Positions 38,741 to 49,703 of a stretch of 64,000 nt of DNA are shown here, in pieces; within the stretch, counting starts at the first letter, position 1, and every line of letters starts with the position of its first letter. Below the pieces are notes generated by a model. It had not been told where the DNA came from and searched no databases. It saw nothing but the letters and a program-made list of their open reading frames with translations. Both the position numbers and the translations under genes were made by a program. The DNA is from Vespula vulgaris (taxonomy: Eukaryota; Arthropoda; Insecta; Hymenoptera; Vespidae), in the NCBI RefSeq assembly GCF_905475345.1, contig NC_066593.1, positions 5,474,274-5,538,273 on the forward strand. The letters are read 5' to 3'.

Positions 38741-39134
38741 TATAATCAATTTAATCGTTTATATGCCACAATGTACAGTACTTATTCTCTAATTAAATTT
38801 TTAAAAATTTCGAGTATTTATGAGTGTGTGTTTCTCAAACTAGTGTATAAGTGAATGAACTTCATATATATAAAATAAAAAGAGATAAATCCTTTATTCA
38901 CGATCGCTTTCTCTTTAATTACAAAAAAAAAATGTAAGGATGATATTATTTACAAATGAGTAAAATATATGTTATTTTAAATATAAAAATGAAAGATGAG
39001 ACTTGTAAACCGATATGTTTGCAAAACGTAGAGATAAAATTATCACATGTTGATAACAGATTTTCCAAGTGCAGATTAGTTAAATGATAACTCTCTTTCA
39101 TATACGTGTAATGCACTAAAGAACAACCAAAGTT
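38741..39134. other. Spacer upstream of the CIB-family gene
   Basis: About 0.4 kb of AT-rich sequence between the tandem array and the CIB-family start codon. Presumably promoter and 5' UTR. No recognisable site. Confidence 0.5.
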
Positions 39135-41278
39135 ATGGGAAATTTTCGTTCAAATCATATTCTTACGAACGAATTGATAGAAGAATACGTCGAATTATCA
39201 TATTTAAGCAAATCTGAAATATATCAGTAAGTATTATTCACATTTGCTAAGTACTATACATATTTTTTCATCAATAAATAAAAACATTATTCACTTTTTT
39301 TAGCATTTTCGATCTACTTAATAATTTAACACCAGGAATCTTACACGATAATTTGCATTATCGCTTTACGAAGAAGCAAATAGATGAAATATTACCTCAA
39401 GTTCGTGTGAGTAATAATAGAATTTTAGCTAATGATGTCCGATTTTTACTTCATCGAATTAGTGTCAATCACTAGACGTATTTACAATATTAAGTTAACG
39501 ACATTGCAAAGCTCATATTTGTCAAATAATATCGATAGATTTAATGCGGTTAAAAAAAATCCTATTATTTGTTTTACTACAAATAATACAGAACTACGAA
39601 AATTAATGATACTATTATCGAAAAAATAGCAGCATGAATCATTAGACGTACGTCGTTAACCCTTATCTTACTAAAGATAACTAGGGTTACTTTATAAAAT
39701 TTAACTTGAATTAAGTATTCTAGGTGAACACAACATATCTTAATATCTTTATTTGGACATATATTCATTTATAATTTATTTCATATTAATTTTATATAAC
39801 TTGAATTAGCAACTAATTTTTCATAGATCGCATAATTTAAAAGTTATATAAAGTGTCATAAAAATGTCATAAAAAGTCACATAAGTTATCTTATAAGTAT
39901 TATTTTTATATCTTGAATATAGAAAATTTATAATCCTATATATAAGATATAGAAATAAACGAGAAGATAAAAAGAATCTGTAATCGTCGTGATAGATATA
40001 TGAGCAATGATTTAAAAGTTCGATCTTATTTTTTCAGCACAGTCCTTTTCGCGATTCAATATATCGGATATTTTCTTCGGAACAAGATGAATGTTTAAGT
40101 TTCGAAGATGTTTTGGACCTTTGCTCCGCCTTTTCAGAAAATTGTCCTTTGAACGTTCGTTCAGCTTGGGCATTTTTAATATTCGGTAAGAAAGTAAAAA
40201 AAAAAAAACATAATGTCCTTATTCGCTTATTTTAATTTCTTTAATTTCCGCTATTAAATTTTTTACTGTTTGTCGAGAAATTATAAACGCAGATATTTTC
40301 GACGATTATAATATTAAGATGTGTATCTACTTGTTGAGTATCCTTGTATCTATTATATACCATCGTTGCATTCATATTTTTATAAAAACAAAAATTCTTC
40401 CATCTATATTAATATGCAACGAGTAAATGTGCATTTTTGCATAACTTAAAAGAAAAAGAAAACTAATGCTATATTTTAACATTAATATATGTTTATACTA
40501 AAATAGAGACCGCTTTAAAAATAATCTTCCAAATTTTTAAACAATTCTAAACCAAATGTTTTCACATCTTATGATGAAAAAAAATATGTAAAAAAAAAAA
40601 AAATACATTTATATGCAAAATTTCAAATAAGATTGAAGAATTTTATATCTTTCAGAAGTTATGACGGGACAAGAATTTTTAGTAATAATGATTGCATAAG
40701 TAATTTTCCGTGATGGTGTTTAAAAAAAGAAATATTTGTTCGGGAGATTTTTTATTTGCCCGCAATGATGAACATACTATAGTTAGTTTTGTTAGTCTCA
40801 ATCATTTAATTTTACGAAATAATACGCATTGACGAATAACACTCGCATTCGTTTTCAGATTTCGACGGCGACGATCAGCTTGCATTGAATGATTTAATTG
40901 AAGCTGTCCAAAAATTGACTGGTATTAACGAAAATGGAGAGATCAAGAATGAAATGGATCATGAACATGCCGAAAAAGTAGCACGTTTGGTAAGTGTCGA
41001 TGAACTCTTGCTTAGTGGTATAATAGATTTCTTGAAGTTTTGCTTTTTATGATTTTAGAATATTTTGTTTAAATTCTTATTTTAAAAAATGTTAAATTTA
41101 AACTATGATCGGATAATATTATAAAGTTTCTCGTTGAAGAAATACTCACTACGTTTTAATTTCATAGATGATATCTGAAATGGATTTCTCCGAAAATGGA
41201 AGTATTTCTCCTCAAGAATTCGAACGACTCGTTGCGAGAATGCCGGACTTTGCTCACTCGTTTCGATTTAAGTTCTAA
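39135..41278 (+). CDS. Calcium and integrin-binding (CIB) family EF-hand protein
   Basis: Small EF-hand calcium sensor. Five exons: 39135-39226, 39304-39406, 40038-40185, 40859-40989, 41168-41278, giving 194 aa; CIB proteins are 187-195 aa. The start MGN fits an N-myristoylation signal (Gly2), usual in this family. Family marks are SPFRDSIYRIFS, VRSAWAFLIFDFDGDDQL and the ending MPDFAHSFRF, equivalent to the CIB2 APDFLSTFHI end. EF-hand 3 is clear (DFDGDDQLALND, residues about 115-126), as is EF-hand 4 (DFSENGSISPQE, about 163-174). The first two EF positions are degenerate, as in the family. It is diverged from CIB2, so it may be a lineage-specific CIB member. Introns 2 and 3 (631 and 673 nt) are long for this window. 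Its 3' end faces the unrecognised gene at 41342-42152, only 63 bp away. Confidence 0.88.
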
Positions 41279-41341
41279 TCTTAGCAACACTTTAAATGAT
41301 TTTAGGATATCCATGTATATAGTATTTTTGTATATAATAAA

Positions 41342-42152
41342 TTAGCGCTTATATACGATACAATTTGAACGATCGTAAATGCCAGAGAGCACCAAATCGG
41401 GTATGCAAGGAGTTTCTATTTTTCTTTCATAAGTCAATGGAAGGACTGAAGGTATTTTGTATTTTGTATATGACGTCGGATACCTTTTTAAATACGACGG
41501 TATCAACGATGATGCGCATTGATATTTGTACTTATCTGTTTTGAAGAACTCTAATGGATGAAGTTTTGATGAGTGATCCTTGTATTGATCACGGTGAGCT
41601 TGTACAACCTTTTTGTAAAAAAAGAAATAAATATTAACGTGAATATAACTCATAATGAAAAAAAGTTCTTCACAAAAATGTAACAAAAATGATTAATTTT
41701 TTAGTAAAATAGTATTATATGAACAAATCAATACTGTATATAAGTCGTCCACTTCTTTCATGAGTTTTTGATCAATAGTAGAAATATTGTTCTGTGGGAA
41801 TGTAAGAGAACGGAGTCGATCCCGAAAAGTCATTATAGAACTTGGTCGTGGAGTGTAGGATTTCTTTGGAACATTCCAACTGTATGATGGTATCTTTATG
41901 AAAAATATTATAATAAATAAGAAATATAAGAATATATCAATTATTAGAAAAAAAAGTTCCTTAATTTGTTAAATATCTAATTTGAAACAACCAGTGACCA
42001 CTAACAATAATTCGTGAAATCGTCCCATTCCTGTAATTCTTGAAATAACTTCTTATGTCAGTACCTTCCAAATCTTGCTTTGAAGGAAGCTGAGGTCCCA
42101 TAAAACGTGGTTTTAAAATTGGTGAATAGTATGTATAAAGAGAATTCGACAT
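41342..42152 (-). CDS. Conserved-looking 190-aa protein, unrecognised
   Basis: Three exons (42006-42152, 41735-41893, 41342-41608) with GT-AG borders, all in phase 0, give 190 aa. I do not recognise the family. The protein is rich in Tyr, Pro, Ser, Arg and Lys, with repeated short motifs such as YYSPILKPRF, IPSYSWNVPKKSYTPRPSS and SLIPSYLKRYPTSYTKYKIPSVLP. It has no signal peptide or membrane segment. Small basic Tyr/Pro-rich proteins of this kind often turn out to be microtubule inner or axonemal proteins. That is a resemblance in style only. The three exons join without any frame problem and coding-like composition continues across them, which supports a real gene. Confidence 0.65.
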
Positions 42153-42630
42153 ATTTAACTATATTTTTTATTCTTCTAAATATGAAAGAACTTATTTAAC
42201 GTTTTCATGTTACTTTTAAAATTTGACATGTAATAGAATAATTGAATGAATACCATCTACAATGTGGCACATGATTAAGTTAATTTTTAAAACTAATTCT
42301 TTCTCTTACAATGCATTATTATGTACATTATATTTATTACTATAATAAGACTATATCAAATAGTAAATATAAATAATAACATCAAAAATGTATTTATATA
42401 AGCTGTTCTATTTTCAACTTCGTTAATATCGGCACCTTAAATTATAATCGTTTCATTAACTTCCATTTTTTTTGTGACTTTTTACTAAACATAATCACAT
42501 AGAATCCATTTAATCTGTATAAGAAATTAAAAAAGATGGCATATCATACACATACACACTAATACACTTATAAATTATTATAAAATATAAATATAATCAT
42601 AAAAAATGAAATATTAAATTAATTCAAGTA
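42153..42630. other. Spacer between TRAIP 3' end and the 190-aa gene
   Basis: 478 bp of AT-rich non-coding DNA. It should contain the promoter of the 190-aa gene and the 3' UTR of TRAIP. I looked for an RFX X-box here and saw none. Confidence 0.5.
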
Positions 42631-44511
42631 TTATGATATATCTACAATTAAATCACTAAGTTTTTTATTGTCTCCTGTATCAAGTTTTAGTTTCCTTGGC
42701 TTAGACAAACACTCTTTTGTTTTCTTTAATTTAGCACTTTGAATAGGACTAGGAAATTTATCATACTTTGAGTGACCCCCAAAACCATCATATGCAATTG
42801 AACCATTTTTTAAAGATTCCTACATAATACAATTTATAATAATTAATTAAAAATAATAATTTGTAACAATTAAATACATATAAGATATAATTTCTACTAA
42901 TTAAAAGTCACTATTGTACTTACAACAGAATTTTGGGAAAGCCTGGGTTTTTTCGTTAAAATAGAAAAAGTAGATTTGGCAGCTCGTCGTACAGCATATT
43001 GTTCTTTTAAAGCTAAAATGCCTTGTGATTGAATAGGAATATTAGGAGAATTTATTTTGATATCCTACAACAATATTTTACTAATTTTTACCATTACTAT
43101 AACAGATTAATAGATAATGAATAATATCATAATATTACAATATACAGATTGTGTAAAATAAAAATATATTTTGTTACCTCCAATAAATTTATTTTTCTCT
43201 TCTGAGAGCTTTGTGTATTATTTGTGACATCTATCTTATCAATATATTTAACTTCTTCTTCAGATATTTCAATAGAATTTAGATAGTTCTCTTTTGGTTT
43301 TATTATGTTTAATACATGTGTTTTGGTAATACTATTATTTTCAATATCTTGAAGCTTATTTTGTAATACCATTTTTTCATTCTCACATATCATTAATTCT
43401 TCTTCCAATTTTCTAAAAACATAAGATTAAAATATTTATGCTAATCTAACTAACTAAATATAACATACTTCCGCTTTTCTTGCTCTTCAAGTAAATAATT
43501 ACGTTCCATTGAAACTTTAGTCAATTCATGCTGTACGCTTTGCAATTTAGTTCTCATCTCTCTTCGTTTATTTACACATTTAGCCATTTCTCTAGAACCA
43601 GCATAGATTAAAAATAAAAATTTTTTAAAATAAATATTACAATATATTTTACAATATATTTTATCTAATATACCTTTTCATTATAGATATGTACGTAATA
43701 AGTGTACTAGGATCATTTGTTTTTGAGACCATATCATCTACTTTCTCAGCAGAAGCATCCATTAAAAGTTGTATACTTAAAACACAAATAATAAACTTCA
43801 AACTTCATTAAATTTGCAAAATATCAAAATAAACATTTTCAAAGTATTAAAAGGAAAACAAAACATACTTTTTCAATTCTTCCACTCTTTTCCTTAACCT
43901 AATGACTTCTTTATTAATAATGTCTACTTCTGAGCATTGTTGTCTAAAGAACTTTATTTGCTCTTTCAACGCATAAATGGCAGTTTCTTTTTCACGTACT
44001 TCACTTTCAACCTTTTTAACTTCACTTCGTAACCCAGAATTTTGTTTTTCCAGATTCTCATTTTTCTCAGTATAATGCTTAATATCTTTGTCTTTAAGTA
44101 AAATTTGAAATGTAAGTTTGTCAACTTTATCTTGTAAGGAAGATGTATCCTCTACAATAGTATCATTGTTAGAGAAATTAAAATAAATTCTATGTATCTT
44201 ATTTTGATTTGTTTTTTCTCGACATTGTGGACATGACTTTGATCTATATAAAAAAATGCACAAATATTAAGAGTAATATATTAAGAGTAAATATATTTAA
44301 CGAATAATATTTAAATATTCAACAAGTAATATTTAAATATATAAATTAATACTTAAAAATTAAAATATTTAAGTAATAAAAAAAATGGGGAATAGTACCT
44401 TTCTAACCACTGCATTAAGCATGTAAAGTGAAAAATATGACCACATGGTGTATGAAACACATCATCTGATGGCATTAATAAATCACTGCATATAACACAT
44501 ACAATATTCAT
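42631..44511 (-). CDS. nopo: RING E3 ubiquitin ligase TRAIP / no poles
   Basis: Replisome-associated E3 ligase that ubiquitinates the CMG helicase and guards genome stability; the fly orthologue nopo is needed in early embryonic divisions. Seven exons: 44399-44511, 43869-44243, 43674-43775, 43469-43591, 43178-43412, 42924-43064, 42631-42819, giving 425 aa. The N-terminal C3HC4 RING is complete: CVIC, then CGHIFHFTC, then SCPQC (residues about 5-43), split by intron 1. A long coiled coil follows (residues about 60-280), rich in Lys/Glu heptads. The C-terminal tail holds the TRAIP-type segment DGFGGHSKY, matching the human DGLGGRTKF stretch. The PIP-box-like extreme C-terminus of the human protein is not evident. 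Human TRAIP is 469 aa. Confidence 0.92.
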
Positions 44512-46605
44512 TTTAATTCCTTTGATTTAAAAACTAATTATTTCTGCACAAAGTAGACAATAAAACAATAAGATCAAAAATACTTTATGTATTGTAATAG
44601 TCAATTATAAAAAAAAATGAAATAAAGTTAATCAAATATAATATATCTTAATCTATTCTTAGACATTTAACTATAAGTGAATTTAAATATACATAATATA
44701 TTTATGTCTACAGCAATAAATGTACAATTAAACAATTCAAAAATAAACGTAACATTCCTTAACCAATGAAACTTATTAAGTAAAGGTATAAATAACGAAA
44801 CATATATATAAAAGATATAGAAGGGTATTCACCTTTCTTTCGAAGTGTGTGTGACTAGAGCGACAAAATATGAAGTATGGACGAAATGTGAACTACAAGC
44901 ACGAGCAATGAACGCTATTCTCACGCGTAAACAACAATCGGATTAGTATGGGTTAGACTAAGTAGTTTAGTAGTCTAGTAATTTGGTTGTAAATCCATGC
45001 TTTTTAGTCTCATATTTATATCTATCTTCAATCTTCTCTTGTTATTATAAATCATCATATGTATTCTAGAATATACATGATGTGTATAATATAAATATAT
45101 TCTTTTACTTCTACTTATTATTGTTTTTGTTATTACAATATATATTATTATTATTATAGTAATAGCAGTGGTAATAGTAATAATATAAAATAAACTACTT
45201 CTACAAGGGAAATTATAAAAAAAAATAACGCTGGCAGTTCTTACCTCGTAGATAGTATGGAAACGAACTTCTATTTTGATTTTTTTCAAAAAAATGTATA
45301 TGAGTATGTATTTATTAATTATCGAAAATAACGTTTATCCAAACAATGAGTTCATGCGTAATTCTTAACCAATTTTGATGAGTAAGGTCTCATTTTAATG
45401 ATGAAGGTTTAAACAAAGATCCGCTATTTCCAATTTTTGAAAAAGCGTAGTTCTTATTTAAATCTTCATCTTTAAAATAAGATTTTGATCATCAAAATCA
45501 GCCAAGAATTACGCTTGGACTTATTGTTCGCGTAAGCCATTATAAAACCAGGGATGACGAATTAACCTCAACGCACGCAAAAAATAGTTGCATCTACTAA
45601 CTATTTATTTACTAACATCTACTATATATTAATTGTTATACATAAATTATCAAATTAGAATGCATGCCTTTATTATTACATAAAAGATTCATGAACATAA
45701 TAAGAAGATAAATGCTTGGAGTTAATTAAAAATGACTAAACATTCTATTGTGTTTAAAGAAACATTCAGGGATCAAATATTTACAATATATACATAAGAT
45801 ACGTTATTATTCCCAATATTTTGAAAATAATTATATTATTTATTCTAAAATGCTATTATTATTCAACAAATACAGAATATATTAATTCCACAACTTCTTC
45901 CACAGAATAATTATTGTTTACAATTTAAAAAATCATGAATTGAATCATATACAAATTATACAAATAATAATTAATTTATAATAATATAGTCACTCTATAA
46001 TAATACTGAGATGGAAACTAATGAATGTATCTTTAAAAATATATAAATTTGATAAAACGATTAAATAAATTGTTAAATGTTATTACAAATTTTTAATAAA
46101 TTTATAGCATCATGTCATGATTTTTAGCAGTATAACATCATAAATATATGCATTAAAGATGTTATGTATATTTTTATTTCTTGATCAAATTTGTTTTGTG
46201 TTTTTATTATAGATATTACTATCTGTTACTATCTATTGTTGATTACAATCTAGAAGCGCATCGAAGTAAGATATACTAAATTTAATCCTTTATTAAAACA
46301 AAAAAAATAGAGGAAGAGAGAGAGAGAGAGAGAAAGAGAGAGAAATTATATTAATTATAAATTATGTAACCAGTGGAAAAATAAGTAAACATGATCATTT
46401 CTCTGAACTAATATTTCCCATGATATTGCAGAACATTCGTCAAATGTATCAAATGCTATAAGAAGAGAGATTAATATTAATACTTAGTTTATTTAAATCA
46501 GTATATAAACATCGCACAACATAAATAATGGCGGAAAAAACCGATCAAAACTGAAATATTTTATCGTACTCACGAATATGTAGTATATATGAATTATATC
46601 GATAT
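44512..46605. other. Intergenic: TRAIP promoter, foldback element, bestrophin 3' side
   Basis: About 2.1 kb with no supported gene. The TRAIP promoter is probably at 44512-44960, where composition is less AT-rich (about 44870-44950). A foldback MITE-like element occupies 45338-45535. An interrupted GA run lies at 46311-46344. A minus-strand AATAAA (TTTATT at 46488-46493) lies about 110 nt past the bestrophin stop and is a fair polyadenylation candidate. Confidence 0.55.
45338..45535. mobile_element. Foldback (MITE-like) non-autonomous element
   Basis: The left arm (45338-45424) and the reverse complement of the right arm (45445-45535) align over nearly their whole length with substitutions and small indels. 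Shared pieces include gcgtaattctt and attttgatga, around a loop of about 20 nt. An RNA or single strand would fold into one long hairpin. There is no coding capacity. Clear target-site duplications were not seen, so the superfamily is open. Confidence 0.7.
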
Positions 46606-49600
46606 TTAAAGTTTGGTATCCTTCTCAGATTCATCGGGAGTATCGAGCTTCTCCATCTGTTTCTCTTCAACTTCTATATTGGTTAAGTTCGGTGAACTCC
46701 TTGCTTGTGGTATGACGATTTGCAAAGAAGTTGGGACACTGTGAATGGTTTTCCGACGAGCCAGCAACGAAGGTCTTCTCTCATCTATTCTCCAGTGAAC
46801 ACCCTTCTTATCACTAGATTCGGTTGAAGAACGTTGTCTTTGAGGAAGATACTTAAAAAAGCTTTCTGATTTCTGTTCTATGGTTTCTCTGAAACGCGGT
46901 AAATCTATTGCTTCTATTTGCGCATCTGAACATTCCGAAGTATCCGTTAAAACGAAACGTTTGAATCGATTAACGTTTCTCAACTTCTCTATCGTATCGG
47001 CGTCCTGATCCTCGATGTACCGATCGTCAACGTCTTCATGAAAGAAAGCAGAATTGTCAAAACCTTCGCGATTTTCTTGATCTTCAGTTTCGTCGCTAAA
47101 TGAAATCTGTAAAGCCGATGGAACGCATAGTATTTTAGGAGCATTGAATGGTGCTGGTGTGTCGGGACCTCGATGACGGTTTATTCGTGATAAGTTGGTG
47201 GCACTCGGCCAAGGTTGCAGCCATATCTTGGGTGTTTTTATTGCTGCAAAGAAAGGCTTTCGATTCGAGTCGATTCGTGGATTCGTATGCCTAGCAATAG
47301 CTGAAAATTTTCTCATCGCACCAGTCAAACGCCCGCGTTGTTGATCGCCTTGCTCAGCTTCAGACTGTTGTTGTTGTTGTTGTTGTTCTTGATTATCTAA
47401 CTGAAGAATCGTTTCACTAGCGTTACTAACCATCGATGGAGTTGTTTGAGGGGAGCCGCTGATCTGGCTGAAACAAACGAATCTAACTTAATAGAGTTCG
47501 ATATAAAATCTTTATCTTAAAGCTTGCCCATCGTTCGCGGACATCGACAGCAAAAATATCCACATTTTAGTTTTGCACGCGAACACTCACGTATATCTAT
47601 ATATCAAATTAATTAAAAAAAATACATATTCGATAATCTAATTATATTAACTAATTTCTTACCGCTTTTCAGTCATTGGACTATCAGGATACGTTACTAA
47701 ACTAGCGCTCGATGTACGAGGTGTGTTTCTGGGTTCTTCCTCTTCTTCCATTATTCCTGGTAAGAACATTGTTTGCTTCTCTTCTGGCACCCTAAATATC
47801 ATAAAAATTTTTTGCGATCAATATGTTGCAATAATTTCTTTTCTCTCGTGTTCAAAATCAAAGAATAAATAATTGAAAACCAGAAGGAAACTCACGGCAT
47901 ATCTGCAACGCTGCCACGATAAGTCTTCCTCTTGTATGCTGCTGCTGCTTCGGTGTAAGGTAAGATAAGATTTTCTGCATCAAAGTAAATATCTTTTACA
48001 AGAGGCGGACAGCGAGTCATTAAAGTATCCACGCCCAGATATGACACCTAAAGCAAAAGCAAACATTCGCAAGTTTTCAACTAGCCAAATTGTTGATGAT
48101 CGAGAAATATGATTCTTACTTTGACATGACGATCGATAAGCCAATTCAATTCGAAATCCTCGTCATCGTCGCCAAAAGGATTTATTAATTGTTCAGCTAC
48201 CTGTAGTGAATCGCCAAATTAGTTTTTGTATCATTTTATTATTTGTATCGTGCTTACCTTTAATAAACCCATGAAGAAAAAAAATTGTAGAATCGTAAAT
48301 AGAGGACAATATATGTCGACTTTTAGCTGAAACTGTTTTTCATTTCCCTCGATATATTGACGACCGACAAGTGCAACTGCAAAGAAACTGTATGTTGCAA
48401 GGGTCACGACTTGCGTGTAAACCAAAGGTATGGAAACCCAGTCATAGCTCCATAAAAGTCCGCATTTAGAGCGAAAATCATTGAATTCCTACAACATACA
48501 TATATATGTATGAAAAATTGGAAGGAGTTTATATTCTTATTTTTCTAGAAGAATTTATCAAGACTAGAATCAGAGATTATTAATTGTTAATTCAATTATA
48601 TGAGGCATTACCAAGGATAAGAAAGGAAGTTGTGCCGATAAGTAATCGCGAAAGTCATTAAATCGCTCACATTTAATCTTGAGAAATAAAATTATCGTTA
48701 ATGGAGCATGACGATCTTTACGTTTCGATGGAACAAATATTCGATATTGATGCGTAGCTACGTGTAAGGGAGATCATAAACTTAGAAAAAATTTTCCTCG
48801 GACGACGTTAGATCGCACTTGATAATTTTTAAGAAATTCGTCGATTCACATCAATGAGATTCGAGTAAACAAACCTCCATAATTATTTTTAAACCTTGCG
48901 CATCGGGCAATCTATGGTTTCGACGTGCTTCCTTCAACAGATTGATAAACCATGTACACGGGATCCAGTAGGTATTGAATTCGAGACTCGGTACCGACTG
49001 AAATAAATCCAATTCCAAGGAAGTCATGAAACCTGCAACATATTAATTACTAAAATAATAAGAGATCGCTTTCGTAGATGATATTTTACTTTACCGGAAT
49101 CTACCACGTGATCAAGAGTAGGAAACCGTCTTTTTACCGCCGAACTAATGGAACGTAGTACAAGTATTAGAGAGAGATTCAAATATCTCATAAGACCTCT
49201 CCGCAACATGCGACCATATTCATCATCTCCGCTAACATAAAGTGCTACTAGATGCATAACCCTGGTAATAAACAAATAACTTTATTGACTAAAAGAAAAA
49301 TATACGATAATTAAGTTGAAAACATACTTATCCGGCCAAGGTATCGCATTATATTGTTTCCACCATCTATCAGCTACGTGGGACACGTAAAATCCTAGCA
49401 CGAAGCTAAGAGGAATTAGATTAATGAATGTATCACAATATATTACGAATTTCTCAAATTCCCTGCAAAAGAAACGAAGGATTTTATTTGTTGCAAGTCG
49501 GAATTTATCGAATTAAGAGCGTACCTCTTTTGTAAATCAGTCAAAGCATGACGATAAATAGCCGAGAGTGATGCGAACATAATCACAAAAAGTACAAGTT

Positions 49601-49703
49601 CTCTGTAAATAAGCTTGTAGAGGGAACCCCTCCACATAAGCAGAAGTCTGGTAAATCCACCGCTCGTGGAGCTGGCAACTTCGTATTGATAAGAGACGGT
49701 CAT
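46606..49703 (-). CDS. Best1: Bestrophin calcium-activated chloride channel
   Basis: Pentameric plasma-membrane anion channel. Nine exons: 49525-49703, 49328-49462, 49095-49261, 48875-49032, 48258-48488, 48120-48200, 47896-48047, 47663-47791, 46606-47467, giving 697 aa. The start MTVSYQYEVASS and the WRGSLYKLIYREL segment are the family N-terminus. The first transmembrane helix (LVLFVIMFASLSAIY) follows. RRFPTLDHVVDSG and IPCTWFINLL are conserved pore-domain segments. Exon 6 encodes the calcium clasp (INPFGDDDEDFELNWL, about residues 295-310). The channel core ends near residue 370. The remaining 330 residues, mostly the last exon, are a variable tail with a polyglutamine run (47367-47387) and acidic patches. 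Symbol assignment among the four insect bestrophins is tentative; the family is certain. Confidence 0.94.

Noticed and set aside
44975..45289. 104-codon minus-strand frame between TRAIP and bestrophin
   Set aside because: Made largely of ATA/ATT-type repeats giving Ile/Tyr/Thr runs. Not protein-like.
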